Source: JAIEPT01 sp038217425 (GTDB lineage: Bacteria; Planctomycetota; Planctomycetia; Gemmatales; Gemmataceae). From it: 23,362 nt of DNA. Below, one piece after another: positions 1-8,660 of the stretch. A program made the translations under genes and the position numbers. Position 1 is the stretch's first letter; each line of letters starts with the position of its first letter. Under the pieces are notes generated by a model, which did no database searches, had not been told where the DNA came from, and worked only from the letters and a program-made list of their open reading frames with translations. The stretch covers positions 1 through 23,362 of the forward strand of contig JBBQPM010000106.1 of assembly GCA_038217425.1 (NCBI GenBank). Direction: 5' to 3'.

Positions 1-675
1 GGCGCCCACATCAATCCCGCGATGACCCTCGCCTTCGCCGTCTGGGGCCGATTCCCGCGCTCCCTGGCATGTCTCTACATTGTCAGCCAACTCCTCGGAG
101 CGATGGCCGCCGCGGGCGTGCTCTACCTTCTGTTTCAACCCTATTACATGGAGCGCGAAAGCCGTTACGGGGTCACGCGCGGACAGCCCGGCAGCGAGAT
201 CACTGCCATGTGTTTTGGCGAATATTACCCCAACCCCGGCGGACTCGCCAACCCCTGGACCGACAAAACGTCTCCGGAAGATCGAACCAAGGATCGCGAC
301 GCCCATTACGCCAAATTCCCCGAAGCGTCCGCCCTCGTCGCGGAAGTCCTCGGGACGGCAATCCTCGCGTTCGTCGTCTTCGCCCTCACGACGCCCGGGA
401 ATAGTTCCGGCGCGCTCGCGCCCGTCTTCATCGGTCTGACCGTGTCAATCCTGATTTCAGTGCTGGCGCCGCTCACGCAGGCGTGCTTCAATCCCGCGCG
501 CGACTTCGGTCCCCGGCTCATGGCTTACTTCCTCGGCTGGGGCGAAGTCGCCATCCCGGGCCCGAATGGCCGCGGGTTTTTCACCGTCTACGTCCTGGCG
601 CCGATCGTCGGCGCGATTGCCGGCGCCGGGCTCTTCGAGCTGGTTTTTCGCAAACCGGCCGCTCAGGCGGGTTGA
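1..675 (+). CDS. Aquaglyceroporin (MIP family), 5' end outside the window
   Basis: The reading frame is open from base 1 and begins inside the protein with GAHINPAMT, the first NPA half-helix of MIP channels, so about the first 60-70 residues lie upstream. The second pore motif is FNPARDFGPRL (bases about 487-519). The Asp after NPAR is typical of glycerol facilitators (GlpF type) rather than water-only aquaporins. Hydrophobic segments flank both motifs, as expected for an inner-membrane channel that passes glycerol or other small uncharged solutes. Between the motifs the GlpF-like segment containing YYPNPGG is followed by about 30 hydrophilic residues (bases about 240-330) before the next membrane helix, which is longer than in E. 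coli GlpF. A glycerol kinase would be the usual partner, but none is visible here. The family call is secure; substrate specificity is inferred. Confidence 0.93.
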   Translation, partial: GAHINPAMTLAFAVWGRFPRSLACLYIVSQLLGAMAAAGVLYLLFQPYYMERESRYGVTRGQPGSEITAMCFGEYYPNPGGLANPWTDKTSPEDRTKDRDAHYAKFPEASALVAEVLGTAILAFVVFALTTPGNSSGALAPVFIGLTVSILISVLAPLTQACFNPARDFGPRLMAYFLGWGEVAIPGPNGRGFFTVYVLAPIVGAIAGAGLFELVFRKPAAQAG

Positions 676-749
676 TTCACGGATCGAAACCTTCGTCCGA
701 ACCGCTTGAAATTTGCGGTTTTAGGGTATTCTCCAGGCTCCCGCGCCTC

Positions 750-778
750 TTGACTTTGACGGGTCCAAACCCTAAGTT
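750..778 (+). promoter_or_regulatory. Putative sigma-70-type promoter of tex
   Basis: TTGACT (750-755) and TAAGTT (773-778) are separated by exactly 17 nt in the 177-nt gap before tex. Transcription would start near 785, leaving a leader of about 68 nt. The -10 match is only moderate, so this is a prediction from consensus and spacing alone. Confidence 0.4.
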
Positions 779-852
779 ATGCCGGTTCGACTCTTCCGCC
801 AGGGGAGGAGCGGACGTTCCTTTTCCCCCGTCTCCATGGGGTTGGATAAACA

Positions 853-3800
853 ATGCAGCCGATCTCCCCGCACGAATGCTCGCGTATCGCTCAAGACTTG
901 CAAATCCGCAAGGTGCAAGTCGAGGCTGTGGTGCAGTTATTCGATGATGGCAATACCGTTCCCTTCATCACTCGCTACCGCAAAGAGCGAACCGGGGGGC
1001 TCAACGAAGAAGTCATCCGCCAAATTCAAATCCGCGTGCAGCTCCTCAGGCAACTGCACGACCGCAAGCAGACCATCCTGCGCACCATCGAGAACCAGGG
1101 GAAGCTGACGGCCGAGCTTCGGCAAGCGATTCAGTCCGCGGACACGACCAAACGGCTCGAAGATCTGTACCTGCCGTACAAGCCGAAAAAGAAGTCGCTC
1201 GCCGCAGCCGCCCGCGAAAAGGGGCTCGATCCCGTCGCTCAGGCGATCTGGTACAGCGACCCGACCGTTGCCGCGTTCGACGAGCTATTGCCGACGCTGG
1301 TCAATCCCGAGAAGGCGCTCAACACGACCGACGACGTCAAGCTGGGCGTGCAGCATATCCTGGCCGAGATGATGGCGGAGTCGGCGGAGATTCGTCATCC
1401 CGTCCGCACCACGCTCTGGGCGACCGGCAAGGTCGGCTCCGTAAAGAGCGAAAAACTCCCCGAGGGGAAGGGGCTCGAGTACAAGGACTACTTCGAATTC
1501 AGCGAGCCGGCGCGCGACATTCCTTCGCATCGCGTGCTGGCCATCAATCGCGCGGAAAAAGAAGGCGCCGTCAAGACCCGCTTCGAGTGGGACAAGGACC
1601 GCGTCGCCGCCGTCGCACTGGAGAACCTGTCGGCCGTGCTGCTGCAGCGCGTCGGCAAGACGCCCCCCGTTCCGCAACCTCCCGCGCCGCTGGCGCCGCC
1701 GGTGAGCGAAACGCCCGCCGAAGCCCCCGCATCCGAGGAAGCGCCGGCTCCGGTCGCCGAACACGTCCCGCAGACCGAGGAAGTTAAGCCGCTCGTCGAA
1801 TCGATTCCGGTCGAGCCGCAGATCGAGATGACCGGCGAAGTGTTGGCGCCGGGCGGCGAGTTCCGCTCGCCACACGTCGCGCTTCTCAAGACCTCGCTCG
1901 AAGACGCCCTCAATCGGCTCTTACTCCCCAGCCTCGAACGCGAAATCCGCGGCGAACTGACCGACGAGGCCGAACAGCACGCCATTCACGTCTTCGCCCG
2001 CAACCTGCGCAGCCTGCTGCTGCAACCGCCGCTGCGCGGTAAACGCATCGTGGCGATTGACCCGGCGTTTCGCACCGGCTGTAAACTCGCCGCCCTCGAC
2101 GAGTTCGGCAACTTGCTGGAACACAGCGTGATCTACCCGTTCACGCCGCCGCCGCGCAAGGGGAAGAAGGACAAACCCGAGGCTGCCAAGCCGGCCGCGG
2201 AGAATGCGACGGTTTCCGTAGGCGAAGCGCCTCCCCCCGCCGCGGATCAATCGCCTGCGTCCGAAGGGGTGACCGATTCGCCGCCGCCGCTGGAAAACGC
2301 GCAACCCAAGCAGCTTCCCGAAGGCAGCGACGCCCCGGTTTCCGGCGAGGCCATCGCCGACGCCCCGGCTGCGACGGCGTCGGCCGCCGAAACCGTGGCC
2401 GTCACGCAACCGACCGTTGAAATCCCCGTCGACAAGAAGGCGGAGGCGCGTTCCAAGTTTCTGGAGTTCATCCTCAAGAATCAGGCCCAAATCATCGCCC
2501 TGGGCAACGGCACCGGCTGCCGGGAGACCGAGGAGTTGGTCGCCGAGGTGATCGGCGCCGGCGCCACCGACGTCTCGTACGTCATCGTCAACGAAGCCGG
2601 CGCCAGCCATTATTCCGTCAGCCCCGTGGGCCGCGAGGAGTTCCCAAGCCTCGATCAAACCATCCGCAGCACGATCTCGATCGGTCGGCGACTGCAGGAT
2701 CCGCTCAGCGAACTGGTCAAGGTCGATCCGCAGAACATCGGCGTCGGCCTTTATCAGCACGACATGGGCCAAAAGGATCTCAAGGAATCGCTCGACGCGG
2801 TCGTCGAATCGTGCGTGAATCAGGTCGGCGTCGACGTCAACACCGCCAGCGTACCCCTTCTGCGTCACGTCTCGGGGCTCAACCAGCTGGTGGCCCGTGA
2901 GATCGTCGAGTACCGTCAAAAGAACGGTCCCTTTACGGGCCGGGATCAACTGCGTCAGGTACCGAACCTGGGTGACAAGCGCTACGAGCAGGCGGCCGGG
3001 TTCCTCAAGATCCCGGACGCCGCCAACCCGTTCGACAAAACTTGGATCCACCCGGAAAGTTACGAGACGACGGAAAAGATCCTGACCGAGGTCGGCGCCT
3101 CCCCGAGCGTCATTGAGGACAAGTCGGCACAGGAAGATCTGCACGCCAAGCTCAAGGCCCTGAACGTCGAAGAGTTGTCACGCAAGCTCAACGTCGGGCC
3201 GATGACGGTGCAGGACATCGTGCAGGCGCTCTTGCGGCCGGGCCGCGATCCGCGCGAGGAGCTGCCGCCGCCGATCTTCAAGAAGGGGATTCTCAAGCTC
3301 GAAGACCTGAGCGCCGGGCTGGAGCTCAAGGGGACGGTGCTCAATGTCGTCGATTTCGGCGTCTTCGTCGACATCGGCCTCAAGGAAAGCGGCCTGGTGC
3401 ACATCAGCCGAATCGCGAATCGCTACATCAAGAATCCCTCGGACGTGGTCGCGGTGAACGACGTCGTCCGCGTCTGGGTCGAGAAGATCGATCAAGAGCG
3501 TGGCCGAGTGTCGCTGACGATGATCGAACCGGGGACGGAGCGTAAGCCGCAAGAGCGCCGTCCCGCGCCGCCGCGAAACCAGGGCGCCCCGCGCGAGGGG
3601 GGCAACCGCCCGCCGCGCGGCCGACGTCCGGACGGTCCCGGCGGTCCGCCGCAAGGCCAGGGACAGGGTTCGCCGCAGGGCCAGGAGAATCGGGGCCCGG
3701 ATCCGCGTGGTCCGCGTCCCGAGGGGCGGGGCCGAGGTCCGGATCCGCGTGGTCCGCGTCCGCCTCGATCGGGAGGCCGGCCAGATCAACGTTCTGGCGC

Positions 3801-4044
3801 AGAGAGTCGTCCGCAATCGCCGCCGCCGCCCCCTCCTCCGCCGCGCAAGCCGCGCCGGGAGGCGCCCAAGCCGAAGCTTTCGACCGCCGCCCTGCAAGGC
3901 AAGGAACCGCTGCGAACTTTCGGCGAACTGAGCGTGTTCTTTACCAAGCCCGTCGATAAACCCGCGGTAGAACAGGTAAAACCGCCGGAACCGCCGCCGA
4001 CTCCTGCCGCGGCAGAAACGCCTCCTCCTCCGGAGCAAACTTAA
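853..4044 (+). CDS. tex: Tex family S1 RNA-binding transcription accessory protein, with two disordered inserts
   Basis: Tex binds RNA and associates with the transcription machinery in the cytoplasm. Domains in order: the Tex N-terminal helical region (about 1-265, with VPFITRYRKE and DLYLPYKPKKK); a YqgF/RNase H-like fold starting KRIVAIDPAFRTGCKLAALD (about 397) and resuming with IIALGNGTGCRETE and VNEAGASHYSVS; a helix-hairpin-helix region (about 663-720, with VGVDVNTASVPLL); and an S1 domain (about 825-891, with GTVLNVVDFGVFVDIG). Typical Tex proteins have about 720-780 residues; this one has 1063. The excess is a Pro/Ala/Glu-rich insert at about 269-335, a second at about 431-528 that splits the YqgF fold, and a Gly/Arg/Pro/Gln-rich tail (about 892-1035). 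The C-terminal PLRTFGELSVFF motif is kept after the tail. The ATG at 853 gives the usual Tex N-terminus. The gene appears to be transcribed alone. Confidence 0.96.
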   Translation: MQPISPHECSRIAQDLQIRKVQVEAVVQLFDDGNTVPFITRYRKERTGGLNEEVIRQIQIRVQLLRQLHDRKQTILRTIENQGKLTAELRQAIQSADTTKRLEDLYLPYKPKKKSLAAAAREKGLDPVAQAIWYSDPTVAAFDELLPTLVNPEKALNTTDDVKLGVQHILAEMMAESAEIRHPVRTTLWATGKVGSVKSEKLPEGKGLEYKDYFEFSEPARDIPSHRVLAINRAEKEGAVKTRFEWDKDRVAAVALENLSAVLLQRVGKTPPVPQPPAPLAPPVSETPAEAPASEEAPAPVAEHVPQTEEVKPLVESIPVEPQIEMTGEVLAPGGEFRSPHVALLKTSLEDALNRLLLPSLEREIRGELTDEAEQHAIHVFARNLRSLLLQPPLRGKRIVAIDPAFRTGCKLAALDEFGNLLEHSVIYPFTPPPRKGKKDKPEAAKPAAENATVSVGEAPPPAADQSPASEGVTDSPPPLENAQPKQLPEGSDAPVSGEAIADAPAATASAAETVAVTQPTVEIPVDKKAEARSKFLEFILKNQAQIIALGNGTGCRETEELVAEVIGAGATDVSYVIVNEAGASHYSVSPVGREEFPSLDQTIRSTISIGRRLQDPLSELVKVDPQNIGVGLYQHDMGQKDLKESLDAVVESCVNQVGVDVNTASVPLLRHVSGLNQLVAREIVEYRQKNGPFTGRDQLRQVPNLGDKRYEQAAGFLKIPDAANPFDKTWIHPESYETTEKILTEVGASPSVIEDKSAQEDLHAKLKALNVEELSRKLNVGPMTVQDIVQALLRPGRDPREELPPPIFKKGILKLEDLSAGLELKGTVLNVVDFGVFVDIGLKESGLVHISRIANRYIKNPSDVVAVNDVVRVWVEKIDQERGRVSLTMIEPGTERKPQERRPAPPRNQGAPREGGNRPPRGRRPDGPGGPPQGQGQGSPQGQENRGPDPRGPRPEGRGRGPDPRGPRPPRSGGRPDQRSGAESRPQSPPPPPPPPRKPRREAPKPKLSTAALQGKEPLRTFGELSVFFTKPVDKPAVEQVKPPEPPPTPAAAETPPPPEQT
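3697..3761 (+). repeat. 23-bp direct repeat in the Tex RG-rich tail
   Basis: An identical 23-nt unit starting CCGGATCCGCGTGG occurs at 3697-3719 and 3739-3761, with a 42-nt period (in frame). Both copies encode a DPRGPRP peptide. It marks internal duplication of the low-complexity tail. Confidence 0.85.
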
Positions 4045-4056
4045 TCGCAAGGCGAG

Positions 4057-4074
4057 CGGGGGCGTGAGCCCCCG
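4057..4074 (+). terminator. GC-rich hairpin downstream of tex
   Basis: CGGGGGC-GTGA-GCCCCCG forms a perfect 7-bp stem with a 4-nt loop, 12 nt after the tex stop. No T-run follows, so it is either a weak terminator or stabiliser, or a short dispersed palindrome. The hairpin itself is directly visible; its role is inferred. Confidence 0.5.
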
Positions 4075-4151
4075 GATTCTCGCACGGTTTCGAATCAGGT
4101 CGATTACGTCGCCGCTTCCGTCACGATTTCTCAGGACACATAAAACCCTAC

Positions 4152-6269
4152 ATGGAGCTGACCGGCGACCTCTGGAAAGACCACCTGGCGCATACGCTCA
4201 GCGGGTACGAGGAAAAACTGCTCCGCCTGGTCTCGCAAAAGCTCTCCCGGCCCCGCAACCAATGGCCCCCGGAAGAACTCGTCGAACGCAATCTCGTCGC
4301 TCTCGAAAACCCCGCTGTCATCGATCGCCGAATCAAGGAGATGCCCCCCGGCGGCCGACAAATCCTCGCCCTCGTCGGACATAGCAAACAGCCCTGTTGG
4401 CCGGTCGGCGCCCTCCTGCCGCTCGCGCACGTCCTGGGCTCCGTGGACGGCCTCGAAGACTTACGCGAGTTGTTCGTGGCAGGGTTCGCATATCCGCTCC
4501 TCTTCGCGCCGGGAGTCGCGGGCAAAGTTCGCTTCAAGGATTTCGACGCCTGGCTTGCGACCACTCCCGCTGCACAAGTCTTCTTCTACCCCCCTGTCAC
4601 TCAGCGGGCGCTCACCGAACCGCTGACGCCGCCCGAAGGGGCGTGGTACGTCGAAAACGCGGGGACGGGCTTCGAATCCGACGGCCTGGAGTGGCTCTTG
4701 CGCTTGACGGCGATGTGGCAACGCATCGCCCCCGCGCCGCTGCGCCGCACGCAGCAACGCGATTTTTTCAAACGCGACCTCGACCGTTTGCGCGAAGACT
4801 CGCTCCTGGCCGCACAGCCCTCGGACGGCCTCGGGCAAATCCCCGACCCTGGTCTGTGGGCCGTCGCGCTCGGCTTGGCCGCGGGACTGCTCCGCGAAAT
4901 CGAAGGCGAAATCCAGGCCGAGCCGCTGGCGAGCGAATGGTCCCAGGATCTCGAATCCGTGCTGACGAAGTTTTGGTCGTCCCTGCTGGGCGTGCAAAGC
5001 TGGAATGCCAAGGTCGGCTGGGACGTGACGCTGGAAAATGCCCAGCCGCACTTCCCGTGTTACATCCTGGCGCTCACGCTGCTCGGCTTGCTCCCGGAGA
5101 ACGCCTGGGCGCAGCCGGAAGCTCTCGAAAGCTCCCTCGTCCGCAAGCACCCTTATTGGCAGGGACAAACCCCCGCGCAGCCGCTCGCGCTCGAAGCCTT
5201 CTTCCTGGGCGTCGCCTATCCGCTCAAACTCGTGCAGGCGATCAAACTCGCGGGAGGCGGCTTCGGCGTTCGGCTCTCGCCGATGGGCCAGCGCATCCTC
5301 GGCTACCGCGACGCGCCCGTGCCAGCGCCCCAGTTTCCGCAGACCATTCTCGTTCAGCCCAATCTCGAGATTCTTGCGTATCGTCAAGGGCTTACGCCAG
5401 AACTCGTAGTAAAATTAACGCGCCTGGCGACCTGGAAGGGTCTGGGGGGCGCCTGCACGCTCCAGCTGGAGCCCTCGAGCGTCTACCGCGCGCTCGAAAT
5501 GGGCGAATCGTTCTCGTCGATCGTGCAGACGCTGGACCGCTACGGCATGAAGCCGACGCCGGCGCCGGTGCTGGACGCGCTCAAGACCTGGTCCAACAAG
5601 CGCGAACGGATCACCGTCTATCCCTCCGCTGCCCTGCTCGAATTTCCCGGCCCCGCGGAACTGAGCGACGCCCTGGCGCGTGGCCTCCCCGCCATCAAGC
5701 TGACCGATCGCCTCGCCGTCGTCGCCAATGAAAGCCAGATCGACTACCGCCATTTCCGCATGACCGGCACCCGCGATTACGTCCTGCCGCCGGAAAAATG
5801 CGTCTCGGTCGAACCCGACGGCGTGACGCTGAGCGTCGATCTTTCGCGTTCGGATCTGTTGCTCGACACGGAGCTCAGTCGTTTCGCGGAGCCGCTCGGC
5901 GGCTCGAGCATTCCGGGCCGACGTCAATTCCGCATCACGCCGGCGTCGATGGCTCAAGCCCGGCTCAAGGGGATGCCGCTCGCCACGCTGGAGCAGTGGT
6001 TCCACAACCGCACCGGCATGCCGCTCGCCCCCGCCGCCCGCTTGTTCCTGGTCGGCGCCGAAGCGCCGCCGATGCAAGTTCGTCGGCAGATCGTTCTGCA
6101 CATCCCCAGCGAAGCGCTCGCCGAGGGCCTCTGGCAATGGCCCGAGACTCGCGCGCTGCTCCACGCCCGCCTAGGCCCCGTCGCCCTCGCCGTGCTTGAA
6201 ACCCAGATCGAACCGCTGACCCGTCGGCTCGCAGAACTCGGCATCACGCTGCATTTCGAAGAATCGTAA
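4152..6269 (+). CDS. Helicase-associated-domain protein (XPB-N / Helicase_C_3-like) without a helicase core
   Basis: This is a 705-residue soluble protein. The N-terminal half (1-about 330) is helical and Leu/Trp-rich with no motif I recognise. From about residue 395 the segment TILVQPNLEILAYRQGLTPE, then LVVKLTRLATWKG, LEPSSVYRALEMGESFSSIVQTLDRYG and APVLDALKTWSNKRERITVYPSAALLEF, resembles the helicase-associated domain found N-terminal to XPB-type helicases and in stand-alone actinobacterial proteins. I see no Walker A, DEAD/DEAH or other helicase motif, so it is probably an accessory nucleic-acid-binding protein, not a helicase. The ATG at 4152 lacks a clear Shine-Dalgarno sequence, so the start is less certain than the frame. 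The cysteine desulfurase gene begins 25 nt after the stop, suggesting one transcript. The domain call comes from remembered family patterns and needs a profile search. Confidence 0.75.
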   Translation: MELTGDLWKDHLAHTLSGYEEKLLRLVSQKLSRPRNQWPPEELVERNLVALENPAVIDRRIKEMPPGGRQILALVGHSKQPCWPVGALLPLAHVLGSVDGLEDLRELFVAGFAYPLLFAPGVAGKVRFKDFDAWLATTPAAQVFFYPPVTQRALTEPLTPPEGAWYVENAGTGFESDGLEWLLRLTAMWQRIAPAPLRRTQQRDFFKRDLDRLREDSLLAAQPSDGLGQIPDPGLWAVALGLAAGLLREIEGEIQAEPLASEWSQDLESVLTKFWSSLLGVQSWNAKVGWDVTLENAQPHFPCYILALTLLGLLPENAWAQPEALESSLVRKHPYWQGQTPAQPLALEAFFLGVAYPLKLVQAIKLAGGGFGVRLSPMGQRILGYRDAPVPAPQFPQTILVQPNLEILAYRQGLTPELVVKLTRLATWKGLGGACTLQLEPSSVYRALEMGESFSSIVQTLDRYGMKPTPAPVLDALKTWSNKRERITVYPSAALLEFPGPAELSDALARGLPAIKLTDRLAVVANESQIDYRHFRMTGTRDYVLPPEKCVSVEPDGVTLSVDLSRSDLLLDTELSRFAEPLGGSSIPGRRQFRITPASMAQARLKGMPLATLEQWFHNRTGMPLAPAARLFLVGAEAPPMQVRRQIVLHIPSEALAEGLWQWPETRALLHARLGPVALAVLETQIEPLTRRLAELGITLHFEES

Positions 6270-6294
6270 CGACGTTTGTTGGGGCGAGACTTTC

Positions 6295-7407
6295 ATGACG
6301 CGACCCATCTACCTGGACTACAATGCGACCACGCCGATCGATCCCGCCGTCTGCGAGGCGATGCTCCCGTTTTTGCAACAACATTTCGGCAACCCTTCCA
6401 GCACCCACGCCTTCGGTCGAGCCGCGCATGACGCCCTCGATCGCGCCCGTGAGCAGGTGGCCGCGTTCCTGGGCGCTCATCCCGACGAGATCGTCTTCAC
6501 CAGCGGCGGCACCGAGGCGAGCAATCACGCGATCAAGGGCGTCGTGTTTCCGAAACTGCCCGGGGCGCACGTCGTTTGCAGCGTCATCGAACATCCCGCG
6601 ACGCTCGCGCCGTGCGAATTTCTTCGTAAGCTCGGCTGCAGCGTGACGCAGGTTTCCGTCGACGCCGTGGGGCGCGTCGAAGTCGGCGCGGTCGCAGCCG
6701 CACTTCGGCCCGAGACCGTGCTCGTCAGCATCATGCACGCGAACAACGAAGTCGGCACGATTCAGCCGATCCGCGCAATCGCCGACCTGGCGCGAGCGAA
6801 TGGCATCCTGTTGCACACCGACGCCGCCCAGTCGGTCGGCAAGATTCCCGTCCGCGTGGACGACCTGGGCGTCGATCTGCTCAGCGTCGCCGGGCACAAA
6901 GTGTACGCCCCCAAAGGCGTCGGCTGTTTGTACGTTCGCCGGGGGGTGAAGCTCGAGACGTTCCTGCATGGGGCGGGTCACGAAGGGGGTCGGCGTGCGG
7001 GGACGGAGAACGTTCCGTACATCGTCGGCCTGGGCAAGGCGTGCGAACTGGCGCAGGCGCCGCACGATCTAAGGGCCCTGCGCGATCGGTTGTGGCAGCG
7101 CTTGCACGAGGGACTCGGGGAGCGGATCGTTTTGAACGGCGCCGAGGCGGAGCGATTGCCCAACACGCTCAACGTCAATTTCGTGGGCCACGTCGGCGCC
7201 GAGCTTTTGGCGCGAACGCCGGAGGTCGCGGCATCGACGGGCTCCGCGTGCCATGAAGGTCACGTCGCACTTTCGCCGGTGCTACGCGCGATGGGCGTGG
7301 CGCCGGAACTGGGAAAAGGCGCGGTTCGCCTGAGCGTGGGCCGATTCACGACCGCGGACGAGATCGAACGGGCGGCGGATGCCTTGCTACGGGAAGCGGT
7401 GCGCTGA
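6295..7407 (+). CDS. Cysteine desulfurase (NifS/IscS class V aminotransferase)
   Basis: This PLP enzyme removes sulfur from L-cysteine, giving alanine and an enzyme-bound persulfide used for Fe-S clusters or thiolated tRNA. At 370 aa it has the normal length. Visible family motifs are YLDYNATTPI near the N-terminus, FGNPSSTHAFGR, VFTSGGTEASNHAIKG (PLP phosphate binding), EHPAT (about 100-104), HANNEVGTIQPI, HTDAAQSVGKI (PLP-binding Asp about 176), SVAGHKVYAPKGVGCLYVR (Schiff-base Lys about 202), GGRRAGTENV, and the persulfide loop STGSACHEGHVALSPVL with catalytic Cys about 319. The loop is the longer, IscS/NifS-like type rather than the SufS type. No iscU, iscR or fdx is adjacent, so its sulfur acceptor cannot be read from context. 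It lies 25 nt downstream of the helicase-associated protein and converges on the amidohydrolase gene across 38 nt. Confidence 0.95.
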   Translation: MTRPIYLDYNATTPIDPAVCEAMLPFLQQHFGNPSSTHAFGRAAHDALDRAREQVAAFLGAHPDEIVFTSGGTEASNHAIKGVVFPKLPGAHVVCSVIEHPATLAPCEFLRKLGCSVTQVSVDAVGRVEVGAVAAALRPETVLVSIMHANNEVGTIQPIRAIADLARANGILLHTDAAQSVGKIPVRVDDLGVDLLSVAGHKVYAPKGVGCLYVRRGVKLETFLHGAGHEGGRRAGTENVPYIVGLGKACELAQAPHDLRALRDRLWQRLHEGLGERIVLNGAEAERLPNTLNVNFVGHVGAELLARTPEVAASTGSACHEGHVALSPVLRAMGVAPELGKGAVRLSVGRFTTADEIERAADALLREAVR

Positions 7408-7445
7408 AGACGCGAGGGGATCGCCTACGCTATTCTGGCATCTCA

Positions 7446-8660
7446 CTACCCGCGCAACACCCAGCGGCCTGCTTTCATCACCGCCTTGACGTTGCTCATA
7501 CATGCCAGGTCGCGGAGCGGGTCGCCTTCGACGACAATCAGATCGGCACGTTTACCTGCCGTGAGCACGCCGCGGTCGGGGCAGCCGATCGCCTCGGCGG
7601 CGACGCGCGTCACTGCTTGCAACACTTCGTGCGGGGTCAACTTCAACTCGAGATTCGCGGCTTGCAGGCCCAGGCTGAAATGTTCGATCGGCGTGAGTCG
7701 CACCCCGGCGTCGGAGTGGAGCGTGTAACGGATGCCCGCGTCCAGCAGTCGACGTTCGCAGGCAAAGCGCATGTCGAGCCGACGCACCGGGCCCGAGTTG
7801 GAGTCGCGGATCGCCGGCAAGAACGCGCGGCGCGTCGTCCCCGACATCGTCAAGCCGACGTACTGCTCTTCCCCTGCAATGCGGCGAGCGAGATCCGCAT
7901 CGAAGTCGTAACGATTCTCTTCGACGCGCATGTCGCAATGTTCGATGGTCCGATACCCGGCGGCAACGACGTCGGGAAGCGCTGCCCGGCTCAGCACGTG
8001 GGCGGCGGAATGTTTGCCGGCGGCCCGCCCGATCTCCACGATGCGACGCAGCGGCTCGGGGCCATACTGCGCCTTCATCGGATCCGAGGTCGACGTCATG
8101 TTGCCCCCCGTCGCCATCACTTTCAAAAAGTCGGCGCCTTCCTCGAGCATTCGGCGTGCGGCCGCGTCGACCTCCTCCAGCGTGTTCGCAACCAGGCCGA
8201 GCCAATGGCAATGCCCCAGCGTCGTCGTGATCGGCATGCCGCACGCGAGGACGTCCGGACCTTCGACCTCGCGGGCGCGGATCCGGTCACGCAGTATCTG
8301 AATCAAGTTCCCCTTGCCGCCGCAATCGCGCAGCGTGGTGAGCCCCGCACGCAACGCCCGTTGCGCGTTGAGCGCCGCCCGCGCGAGCAACTCGGGCCCC
8401 GACTCGCGGCCGACCTGTTCGATAATCGCCTCGTTCGTCTCCTGGGCCGACATCACCAGATGCACGTGCGTGTCGATGAGTCCCGGCAGAATGGTGCAGC
8501 CGGGAAAATCGACTCGCTCGCCTGTGCACGTCGACGGCGCCAGCAGACTGGTCTGCACGCTTTCGACCTTGCCGTCAGCAACGCGCACGCTGGGACGAAC
8601 GAGAGTCGCTTGACCGGTGCCGTCCCACAAACGGTCGGCAGTGACGAGAATCGGATTCAT
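7446..8660 (-). CDS. Metal-dependent amidohydrolase (imidazolonepropionase/prolidase-like)
   Basis: This is a 404-residue cytoplasmic amidohydrolase-superfamily enzyme with a TIM-barrel metal site. Visible features: the N-terminal beta domain, then ILPGLIDTHVHLVMS (metal ligands about H65 and H67), the LKVMATGGNM lysine (about K180, probably carboxylated), KHSAAHVLS (about H221), RTIEHCDM (about H241) and YTLHSDAGV (catalytic Asp about 317). The C-terminus has the standard GVLTAGKRADLIVVEGDPL. It resembles the subfamily acting on dipeptides or N-acyl amino acids, but the substrate cannot be named. The frame stays open 61 codons upstream with low-complexity Arg-rich sequence. I chose the ATG at 8660 because it overlaps the sialidase stop as ATGA and begins a normal amidohydrolase N-terminus. 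Translation is therefore probably coupled to the sialidase. Confidence 0.92.
   Translation of the reverse strand: MNPILVTADRLWDGTGQATLVRPSVRVADGKVESVQTSLLAPSTCTGERVDFPGCTILPGLIDTHVHLVMSAQETNEAIIEQVGRESGPELLARAALNAQRALRAGLTTLRDCGGKGNLIQILRDRIRAREVEGPDVLACGMPITTTLGHCHWLGLVANTLEEVDAAARRMLEEGADFLKVMATGGNMTSTSDPMKAQYGPEPLRRIVEIGRAAGKHSAAHVLSRAALPDVVAAGYRTIEHCDMRVEENRYDFDADLARRIAGEEQYVGLTMSGTTRRAFLPAIRDSNSGPVRRLDMRFACERRLLDAGIRYTLHSDAGVRLTPIEHFSLGLQAANLELKLTPHEVLQAVTRVAAEAIGCPDRGVLTAGKRADLIVVEGDPLRDLACMSNVKAVMKAGRWVLRG

Noticed and set aside
1921..3144. 407-codon open frame on the minus strand inside tex
   Set aside because: It lies wholly opposite a well-supported Tex gene, has no ribosome binding site or motif, and has the composition expected of the mirror of GC-rich codons.
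4397..5731. 444-codon plus-strand open frame overlapping the helicase-associated protein
   Set aside because: Extremely Arg-rich and alternative-frame; the 705-residue frame has normal composition and domain-like motifs.
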